Source: DAXETY01 sp051155755
Lineage (GTDB): Bacteria; Desulfobacterota; Desulfobacteria; Desulfobacterales; SG8-13
Reading direction: 5' to 3'
Assembly: GCA_051155755.1 (NCBI GenBank)
Contig: DAXETY010000104.1
Span: 1 to 39,623 of the forward strand
Length of the DNA stretch: 39,623 nucleotides
Positions 33,952-39,623 of the stretch are shown one piece after another; position 1 is the first letter of the stretch; every line of letters begins with the position of its first letter. The notes below the pieces were generated by a model. That model saw only the letters and a program-made list of their open reading frames with translations. It had not been told where the DNA came from and ran no database searches. The translations under genes were made by a program, and so were the position numbers.

Positions 33952-34086
33952 AGTCAACAACCACCCGCGAAGCGGATGGCTTGAATTTTCTTGCCAGCGG
34001 TAATTGTCGCTGGCAAGAAAAGGCAGAAGCACTGTTGTGCTTCGATGTTCAACTTGCAGTAGAACCCGGTTTGGGCAAGAATGAAC
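33952..34086 (+). repeat. 135-bp dispersed palindromic repeat, copy 2
   Basis: This is an inverted copy of 19740-19874. The 36-bp palindrome (33986-34021) has perfect 14-bp arms TTTTCTTGCCAGCG / CGCTGGCAAGAAAA. A second hairpin, GAAGCAC/GTGCTTC (34026-34043), is better formed than in copy 1. The GC hairpin (33961-33979) has one mismatch. It lies between two minus-strand genes. Confidence 0.9.
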
Positions 34087-34238
34087 CCTGGAAACATTTC
34101 AGTGTGGGGGATTCGGTTCGCCATTGGGGGAGTGGAAGGTCGGCTTGACAACGGTACGCTGGCGGACCGGATTTCGGGCCGGCCTGGCGCCGCCGGCCCG
34201 AAATCCGAGCGCAGTTTACCGGAAACGGATCGGGAAGC

Positions 34239-34802
34239 TCAGCGCAGCGTGGCCACGACTTCCGGCACGACTTCCTCCATCATGCCCTGAAGCAGCTCGG
34301 TCATGACCTCCCGCATCGCGCTGGCCGAAGGCAGGGTGGTTTTGGCGAACGTGCTGCTGTACTCTTTTGAAAACACCGTCACATCGCCCTCTTTGATAAC
34401 GATTTTCAAATCCAGGACACCGGAGTAATCGGTGATGGAATGCTCGGTTACGTTCAGCTTCAGAATGCGGCCGGTTATGGTGTAGTCGGTGTCAAAAACG
34501 TATTCTTTTTCATGGTATTGGATCTCGCATCCGTTTCGTTCCAATTCCCGGTACAGTGCCCGTGAGATCCAATCCGAAACCGAGTCGGCCGGATAATAGG
34601 GCTGGCCTTCTTTGGACCTGCCGATCGACTCCTGGCCACGGCTGTCTTCCAGGGCCACCAGCGATGCAGAGCGAATACAGGCTTCTGTGTTGATGGAAGC
34701 CGGTTCGTAGACCAGATCCACCTGTGTCGGCGGTGTGCAGCCGGCCGCCGTCATCAGAAAAACCATCATGACCGAACCCAGAGCTGCGGAAAAAAATTTC
34801 AT
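34239..34802 (-). CDS. Putative lipoprotein, YajG-like
   Basis: The protein has 187 aa. A signal peptide ends in a lipobox with Cys at residue 22 (MTAAGC), so it is a predicted lipoprotein. The mature part (VDLVYEP, SVSDWISRALYRELERNGCEI, YTITGRILKLNVTEHS) resembles YajG-type outer-membrane lipoproteins, a resemblance by pattern only. GGGGG lies before the ATG. It is divergent from the guanidino-modifying enzyme. The 212-bp gap between them shows no clear promoter. Confidence 0.85.
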   Translation of the reverse strand: MKFFSAALGSVMMVFLMTAAGCTPPTQVDLVYEPASINTEACIRSASLVALEDSRGQESIGRSKEGQPYYPADSVSDWISRALYRELERNGCEIQYHEKEYVFDTDYTITGRILKLNVTEHSITDYSGVLDLKIVIKEGDVTVFSKEYSSTFAKTTLPSASAMREVMTELLQGMMEEVVPEVVATLR

Positions 34803-35014
34803 CGTCCCCCCTTGTTTAGATCGTTGTTTGGCATCGAACGCTATGAATTCCGGTGGTCCGTTTGCTTCGTTTGAAAAGCATCCAATGCACGCGCCGTGCA
34901 GAGGTTTATTACGCGTTGCACAAAGAAATGCAAGCGGTTATAGGAAGAATTCACCCAACCGCGATGCCCCCGGCAACGGTGAACATCGCTGCAATTGAAG
35001 CTGGAGATGTGAAC

Positions 35015-35968
35015 ATGACCCTTTCGACAACCTTGCACAATCTGGCGGCCTACGGCGGTGATGGATGGAGGCCCCGCACGCACAGCCTGGAAGCGGAAAT
35101 CGGCCCGATCTGGGAATCTTGCGGCCAGCGCGACGAGTGGTCCCACCTGCGGGCAGTCCTGCTTCACCGACCGGGTGAGGAGCTGGCGTCGGATCAAAAT
35201 CCCAACAAATTGCAAATGCTGGAAAAAATCGATCCGGCCCTGGCGATGCGGCAGCACGACAGCATGGCCGATGCGTATCGGGCGGCCTCGGTTGCGGTGG
35301 TTTACGTGGCTCCGGAGCGCTTGCCGCCGCCAAACCAGATGTTTGTGGCCGACCTGTTTTTCATGACGCCCGAAGGAGCCGTCGTGGGTCGCCCGGCATC
35401 CCGGATTCGGGCCGGTGAAGAGCGTTGGGTGGCAAGAAGACTGGCCGACCATGGAATTCCGATCCTCCGCACGGTGAACGGCACCGGCGTTTTCGAAGGC
35501 GCCGATGCAATGTGGATCGATGCGCAAACGGTGTTGATCGGCCGCGGTCTCCGCACCAACGCCGAAGGGGCCTGCCAGGTGGCCGCGGTTTTGGAATCGC
35601 TCGGGGTCCGAACCCTGCCGGTGGATTTGCCCTGCGGCACCATGCACCTGATGGGGATGCTTCGGATCGTCGACCGGGACCTGGCCCTGGCCTGGCCCAC
35701 CCGGCTGGCCTACAGGGCTGTGGAGGCACTTCGGGACAGAGGCTACCGCGTTTGCTTCCTGCCGGATCAATCCGAGGTGCTCCACGGAAACGCCCTGAAC
35801 TTCGTCACCCTCGGCCCGCGGCGCATCCTGATGCCGGCCGGCAATCCCGCCACGCTGGCGTTTTACGAATCCCTCGGCATTCAATGCATGCAGGTGGACA
35901 TCAGCGAACTGGCCAAGGCGGCCGGCGCGATCGGCTGCCTGACGGGCATCCTGAGACGCAAGCCGTAA
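35015..35968 (+). CDS. Guanidino-group-modifying enzyme (amidinotransferase/DDAH/arginine deiminase superfamily)
   Basis: The protein has 317 aa from ATG 35015, preceded by GGAG at eight bases; a longer upstream frame lacks such a site. The catalytic triad of the superfamily can be placed: acidic residue in VFEGADAMW, His in GTMHLMGML, and Cys in GAIGCLTGILRR at the C-terminus. PNQMFVADLFF and NALNFVTLGPRRILMP are typical pentein-fold segments. The family hydrolyses or transfers amidino groups of arginine derivatives. Substrate cannot be set from the sequence: arginine, methylarginine, agmatine-like or peptidyl substrates are open. Confidence 0.85.
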   Translation: MTLSTTLHNLAAYGGDGWRPRTHSLEAEIGPIWESCGQRDEWSHLRAVLLHRPGEELASDQNPNKLQMLEKIDPALAMRQHDSMADAYRAASVAVVYVAPERLPPPNQMFVADLFFMTPEGAVVGRPASRIRAGEERWVARRLADHGIPILRTVNGTGVFEGADAMWIDAQTVLIGRGLRTNAEGACQVAAVLESLGVRTLPVDLPCGTMHLMGMLRIVDRDLALAWPTRLAYRAVEALRDRGYRVCFLPDQSEVLHGNALNFVTLGPRRILMPAGNPATLAFYESLGIQCMQVDISELAKAAGAIGCLTGILRRKP

Positions 35969-35974
35969 AGCGCG

Positions 35975-36709
35975 CTATCGTTCCTGCCAGGCCGGCCTGA
36001 CGGTCAGTTCATTGAGCCCCACGGCATCGGGCCGGGTCAGCGCAAAGTGGATGGTTTCGGCGATGTCTTCGGCTTTCAGCAGCCGGTCTTTTTCCACCGG
36101 CAGCGGCGAGCCGTTGCGGGTAAAAAGATCGAAAAAATTCGTGTTGGTCATGCCGGGATGGACGGTGATCACCCGGACATTGTGCGGCTGGGCTTCATTG
36201 CGGAGCCCTTCGGAGAACGCCCGCACGGCAAATTTGGTGGCCGAATAAAGGGCAAAGCCGGGGGAATATTTCAAACCGGCCACCGATCCGATGTTCACGA
36301 TGTCCCCGCTGCTCTGTTCGATCATCCCCGGCAGCACGGCCCGTGCCATGTGATAAACCCCTAAAATGTTGACGCGAACCATCTGCTCGGCATCTTGGGG
36401 CTCCAGATCGACGACCTTGCCGGAAAAACCGATTCCGGCATTGTTGACCAGGATATCGATGCGTCCGTAGTGCTCCCGGACCGATCGCACCAGCTGTTCG
36501 CAGCTGTGCCAGTCGGCCACGTCGCATTGCCGAACCATGCACGCCGCCCCGGTCGATTCGATTCGTTCTTTGAGTTCCGCCAGAAGATCGGTGCCGGTGG
36601 CGCAGCCGGCAATGCGCGCACCATCCCGTGCGAGGCGCAGTGCCGCCGCCCGGCCAATCCCCTTGTTGGCGCCGGTGATCAGGGCGACCTTCCCTTTCAA
36701 AACGGACAT
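35975..36709 (-). CDS. Short-chain dehydrogenase/reductase
   Basis: The protein has 244 aa. Classical SDR features are the NAD(P)-binding GANKGIGR, NNAGIG, catalytic Ser in NIGSVAG, YSATK with Tyr and Lys, and HPGMTNT after the active site. The lack of a basic residue right after the first Gly motif leaves NAD versus NADP open. GGAG precedes the ATG (minus strand, around 36718). A GAAACGCTCATTTC operator lies 31 bp upstream, shared with the dienoyl-CoA reductase-like gene. It converges on the amidinotransferase-like gene, six bases apart. Confidence 0.95.
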   Translation of the reverse strand: MSVLKGKVALITGANKGIGRAAALRLARDGARIAGCATGTDLLAELKERIESTGAACMVRQCDVADWHSCEQLVRSVREHYGRIDILVNNAGIGFSGKVVDLEPQDAEQMVRVNILGVYHMARAVLPGMIEQSSGDIVNIGSVAGLKYSPGFALYSATKFAVRAFSEGLRNEAQPHNVRVITVHPGMTNTNFFDLFTRNGSPLPVEKDRLLKAEDIAETIHFALTRPDAVGLNELTVRPAWQER

Positions 36710-36739
36710 AGGTAATCTCCAATTTTGACCAGAAAATTC

Positions 36740-36753
36740 GAAACGCTCATTTC
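36740..36753. promoter_or_regulatory. GAAAC-N4-ATTTC operator upstream of the SDR gene
   Basis: GAAACGCTCATTTC differs at one base from the dyad at 17506. Another TTTCAAAATTGAAA dyad overlaps its right side. The shared site suggests common control of the SDR and FadH-like genes. Confidence 0.45.
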
Positions 36754-36786
36754 AAAATTGAAACAGTTGAAAAGCTCGCACCGCAA

Positions 36787-37041
36787 CTATTTTTTCATGG
36801 CGTGGTGCATCGACTCCAGTTTTTTGCGCTGTTCGGAAAGAATTTTGAGGAACCGGGCTTCGGCCTCCTGCAGTTCCTTTTCGGTAATCTCTCCCTGGAC
36901 ATAGTTCTGGCGGATGGCCCGAAGCGTGGCGGCCATTTCTTTCAGTTCGTTCTCCATGTTTTCTATGGCCGCCGCCGCATCGACCTTACGAGGTCTTTTG
37001 GTCGGCGAGCCCAGCATATCGGGGCGATATTCGGTTGGCAT
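36787..37041 (-). CDS. Small coiled-coil protein, unknown function
   Basis: The protein has 84 aa from ATG 37041, which follows GGAGG. The N-terminus is basic (SPTKRPRKVD) and the rest is a long helix with heptad character (IENMENELKEMAATLRAIRQ, YVQGEITEKELQEAEARFL). The middle resembles a SHOCT-like short helical module, but I do not assign a family. The gap 37,042-37,179 upstream shows nothing notable. Confidence 0.75.
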   Translation of the reverse strand: MPTEYRPDMLGSPTKRPRKVDAAAAIENMENELKEMAATLRAIRQNYVQGEITEKELQEAEARFLKILSEQRKKLESMHHAMKK

Positions 37042-37179
37042 GTCCGTTCCTCCGCTGTTCGATGTGGATGATTCGTCGGAATATAATATCCGCCGGAAAA
37101 CTCTCAACCCCCGGCGCAAAGAGCGATGCGATGACATGCATGGGACTGGCGATCGAAAGCGGGGCCAATCGGGTGGCTG

Positions 37180-37950
37180 TCAACCGGAGATGGCAAAAAC
37201 GCGCTCGGCCCGAATGACGTCCACGGGCTCGAAAGAGTCCAGAATTCGGTCGATTTCCGCCTGCGTGAGGCCGATGAGTTTTAACCGCAGCAAGTGATCT
37301 TCGGGCGTGTAAAGATAAACATATACGTTCGGATCGATCTCCGGTTTGCCGAATTGAAATCCCCGCAGGCTGCCAATGCGGATCCGATAGATGTCGGAAC
37401 CGGCCGGGAAAGCGGACTTTACGATCATAAGCATCCGGATGCGTTTTAAATCCCTGACGGAAGAAAACAGCCCGGCGCCGGCCGGGGTGATCTGCAGACA
37501 CAGATCGACCAGTGCAAACTCGGATTGGAGGTTTTCCGGTCCCAGCATATCCCGGATTTTCCGGGATTCCTCCGCCGTGCCGCCCAGCAGGGCTTTCAGC
37601 AGCGTGCCCGACTCGGCTCGAAATGAAGCCAGCAAGGTTCGTTCACCTTCAAACACAAAAGCCCGTATGTTCGGCAACCGGAATTGTTTCGTCAGCTCCC
37701 AGGAGACACTGAAGCTATGGTTCTGGAGGTGATAGCGATTTTGCGCGGGGATTTCCATGGGCGGCGGCGCGGGAATCGACCGTTCGGTGGGCACTCGATA
37801 CAGCGCCGGCGTTTTTGCCAGCGAGCACTCGGTTTTCACCAGCGACAGCAGAAAAAGACGCGGCCCGGCCACGGCCAGAAACACCACCGACGCCAGGATC
37901 AACGCGGTACAGGCGAAAATTCGTTTTTTGTTTTTCCCGGCAGCACGCAA
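37180..37950 (-). CDS. Single-span membrane-anchored protein, unknown function
   Basis: The protein has about 256 aa. There is no ATG; TTG 37950 is chosen because GGGAGGG lies about 11 bases upstream, and TTG 37971 is the alternative. One N-terminal membrane helix (IFACTALILASVVFLAVAG) precedes a mixed alpha/beta extracytoplasmic domain with VYVYLYTPEDHLLRLKLIGL near the end. I recognise no family. It looks like an extracytoplasmic, inner-membrane-tethered protein. Confidence 0.7.
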   Translation of the reverse strand: MRAAGKNKKRIFACTALILASVVFLAVAGPRLFLLSLVKTECSLAKTPALYRVPTERSIPAPPPMEIPAQNRYHLQNHSFSVSWELTKQFRLPNIRAFVFEGERTLLASFRAESGTLLKALLGGTAEESRKIRDMLGPENLQSEFALVDLCLQITPAGAGLFSSVRDLKRIRMLMIVKSAFPAGSDIYRIRIGSLRGFQFGKPEIDPNVYVYLYTPEDHLLRLKLIGLTQAEIDRILDSFEPVDVIRAERVFAISG

Positions 37951-38067
37951 AACCCCGGGGCCCTCCCGCAAAGAGTGTCAGCCTGATTTGGCTCATCCTC
38001 GATTTATTTGAGATCACAACCATTATAAAGGGATTCGGCAGTTTTCTCCAGTCGGAAATCCACCGCC

Positions 38068-38496
38068 TCAATGCGATTCGGAACGACCGAACCCTTCGTA
38101 GCCGGCCAGGAAACGCCGAATGCCGCTGCGGGAAAATTCCCGGGGGTCCCAGTCTTCCGAATCCAGGCGGTCCCGGAATTCCGCCCGCAACACGTAGAGG
38201 AATCCCGGGCGCCGACTGCCGTCCGGCAGGAGCAGGGGGGCTTGCCGACGGCGATATAACGGGCCTTCAAAACGGTCCAGCCGTTCGAGATCTCCCGTTG
38301 CCACGGCCAGGTACAGCACACCGTTCACTTCGGCGGAAGCTTCACCCGGAATGACCGCCGGATATTCTTCACCCCGCACTTTTTTCCGCACGTACCCGAA
38401 CAATCGGGCCGCCATCGAGCGGTATCGACCCCGCACCACTCGATCCCAGACCGGATCGAACATCAGCGAACCATAGGTGAATACATTGATCGCCAT
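38068..38496 (-). CDS. Gamma-glutamylcyclotransferase (GGCT/AIG2)-like protein
   Basis: The protein has 142 aa. The N-terminal VFTYGSLM is the substrate loop of the GGCT-like fold. The acidic catalytic residue fits the Glu in DRFEGPLYRRR. EVNGVLYLA is the central strand. Members act on gamma-glutamyl amines or peptides, or reverse such links; the substrate is not known here. ATG 38496 is the family-expected start, although the ribosome site is weak. Confidence 0.88.
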   Translation of the reverse strand: MAINVFTYGSLMFDPVWDRVVRGRYRSMAARLFGYVRKKVRGEEYPAVIPGEASAEVNGVLYLAVATGDLERLDRFEGPLYRRRQAPLLLPDGSRRPGFLYVLRAEFRDRLDSEDWDPREFSRSGIRRFLAGYEGFGRSESH

Positions 38497-38516
38497 AACG
38501 ATTTAAACAAACTCAT

Positions 38517-39056
38517 TCAGAAAAAACCGGGATTGGAAATTCCCTGCAGAAACGCATCTTCCAGGTCCAACCGGAGATTATGGATGCCGTCCAGGGTGGA
38601 TGTCAACCCGTGGACCGGTTCATCCGGCGCGGCGGCAACGATGGCCAGCTGTGCCGGGCAAAGGTAGCGAGTGCAGGCCCAGGGCCGGCTCGAGCGGGGC
38701 AACCGGCAGCCGTCCGTGGCCAGATAGCAGCAGATGCGGTCGTTTTCGTAGACCAGTTGGTTCGGCGGGATGGGCTGCCGCGACAAGTGAAAAAACAACA
38801 GATCGCGAAAATCGAACCACACCCGGGTGGCGTTGCAGCAGCGCTGCCGGCAATCCGGGCAGGTTTCGGCACAAAGTCCATCCATGCACGGAAATATCGC
38901 CGCCAGTTGCGCTTGAATTCGGCCGGCGATCCGGATACATCGATCCAACCGGCTGTGATGGAGCGCAATCAATCGCCCCAATGCCTGATTCGACTCCAAC
39001 CAGGCACCGCCCGCCCTGGTTCCGCCGGGGATTGAAATAAAATGCAGCGACGCCAT
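38517..39056 (-). CDS. Cysteine-rich protein, possibly YkgJ-like metal-binding
   Basis: The protein has 179 aa from ATG 39056. An open frame continues upstream to 39143 without an ATG and would overlap the end of the RRM gene. There are two Cys groups: C..C...C..C...CC around MDGLCAETCPDCRQRCCN, and CCYLATDGCRLP / ACTRYLCPAQ later. The pattern recalls the YkgJ-type zinc- or iron-binding domain, but the spacing is not standard. Hydrophobic content is low, so it is probably cytoplasmic. The 20-bp gap to the GGCT-like gene suggests co-transcription. Confidence 0.75.
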   Translation of the reverse strand: MASLHFISIPGGTRAGGAWLESNQALGRLIALHHSRLDRCIRIAGRIQAQLAAIFPCMDGLCAETCPDCRQRCCNATRVWFDFRDLLFFHLSRQPIPPNQLVYENDRICCYLATDGCRLPRSSRPWACTRYLCPAQLAIVAAAPDEPVHGLTSTLDGIHNLRLDLEDAFLQGISNPGFF

Positions 39057-39139
39057 CGGATCGAAGACCGTTCTGCCGCAGCAAATTGTCGAAGGATCGT
39101 TTCGAATCTTTCCTGTGGAAGGTTCGGTTTGAGACCTTT

Positions 39140-39586
39140 TCAATATGGTCTCCCGCCCCCTCCGCCACCGCCGCGACCTCCACCGGAGCCGTAACCGCTG
39201 CCGCCTCCGCGACCGCCACCGGAGCCGTAACCGCCGCCACCGCTACCGCGTCTGCCGCCACCACCACCGCCACCGCGGCCGCCGCCTCTGCCGCCACCGC
39301 CACCGCGGCCGCCAAAATTCCCCCGGCCACCCCGGCGATTCTCAGAACGCGGACGGGCTTCGTTCACGTTTAGGGCTCGGCCTTTTAATTCTTTGCCGTT
39401 CATACCTTCGATCGCAGCTCGCGCTTCGTTGTCGGCCGGCATCTCCACGAATCCGAATCCCTTGGATTCTCCGCTGTATTTGTCTTTGATGATCGAAGCC
39501 GAATCCACTTTTCCGAACGACTCGAAAGCCTGTCGCAGTTCCTCTTCGGTGACGCGGTACGACAAGTTGCCCACATAAATGTTCAT
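39140..39586 (-). CDS. RNA-binding protein: RRM domain with glycine-rich tail
   Basis: The protein has 148 aa. A single RRM covers residues 1-80, with RNP2 (NIYVGNL) and RNP1 (KGFGFVEM). A Gly/Arg/Ser/Tyr-rich low-complexity tail of about 65 residues follows, with repeated GGGRGGG and GSGYGSGGG. Such proteins are common in cyanobacteria and Desulfobacterota and are often cold-induced RNA chaperones. GGAGAATGCA precedes the ATG, a strong site. Only 37 bp upstream of it are in the window. Confidence 0.96.
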   Translation of the reverse strand: MNIYVGNLSYRVTEEELRQAFESFGKVDSASIIKDKYSGESKGFGFVEMPADNEARAAIEGMNGKELKGRALNVNEARPRSENRRGGRGNFGGRGGGGGRGGGRGGGGGGGRRGSGGGGYGSGGGRGGGSGYGSGGGRGGGGGGGRPY

Positions 39587-39623
39587 TGCATTCTCCCTAT
39601 AGGTAATGGATCAGGGCGCCTGT

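Noticed and set aside
39140..39340. GC-rich trinucleotide-like tract as a satellite repeat
   Set aside because: It is the coding sequence of the glycine-rich tail of the RRM protein on the minus strand.

Overview
The window looks like chromosome of a GC-rich strict anaerobe, most likely a sulfate-reducing Desulfobacterota (Desulfobacteria). This is an inference from gene content: a selenocysteine-containing HdrA-MvhD-formate dehydrogenase cluster, a Ni-Fe CO dehydrogenase, a ferredoxin:thioredoxin reductase catalytic chain, Na+-NQR, and sigma-54 activators. I saw no rRNA, tRNA, CRISPR array, phage or transposase gene.

Region 1 (1-11,028) is an energy and redox island. It opens with the 3' end of a sigma-54 activator. 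Next come two identical-architecture palindromes, a -24/-12 promoter and a response regulator with an unusual C-terminal domain. The likely co-transcribed hdrA, mvhD, fdhB-like and fdhA genes follow. A second, NuoG-like formate dehydrogenase (fdhA2) lies convergent on the minus strand. Four genes here (hdrA, mvhD, fdhA, fdhA2) carry an in-frame UGA exactly where the family has its active-site Cys/Sec, so I annotate each as one continuous selenoprotein gene. The formate-linked complex probably moves electrons between formate, ferredoxin and a disulfide or other Hdr partner. No HdrB or HdrC is in the window.

Region 2 (11,029-21,054) is mixed: a VanZ-like protein, a repeat-filled spacer, thrS, ribonuclease D, a PEBP-family protein, a small cell-envelope cluster (46-aa ORF, LysM protein, OmpA/Pal lipoprotein), a 2,4-dienoyl-CoA reductase-like flavoenzyme and citrate synthase.

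Region 3 (21,645-27,725) is a complete Na+-translocating NADH:quinone oxidoreductase operon, nqrABCDEF. Its NqrA carries two full four-cysteine ferredoxin-like motifs, and a 157-bp element with inverted ends sits between nqrE and nqrF. No apbE (FMN transferase) or nqrM is in the window.

Region 4 (27,912-32,176) has a glutaredoxin-like protein paired with an FTR catalytic chain, a stand-alone cooS under a palindromic operator, then sfsA and mobB. MobB serves molybdenum or tungsten bis-MGD cofactor assembly, which both formate dehydrogenases need.

Region 5 (32,177-39,623) is ordinary accessory or housekeeping content: a PH-like/zinc-ribbon membrane protein, a lipoprotein, a guanidino-group-modifying enzyme, an SDR, small proteins, a gamma-glutamylcyclotransferase-like protein, a Cys-rich protein and a glycine-rich RRM protein.

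Non-coding structure is rich. There is a 135-bp palindromic repeat in two inverted copies (19,740 and 33,952), short 8-bp and 9-bp tandem arrays, a copy of the widespread CTCTGCG-type repeat, and a GAAAC-N4-GTTTC operator shared by two lipid- or redox-type genes.
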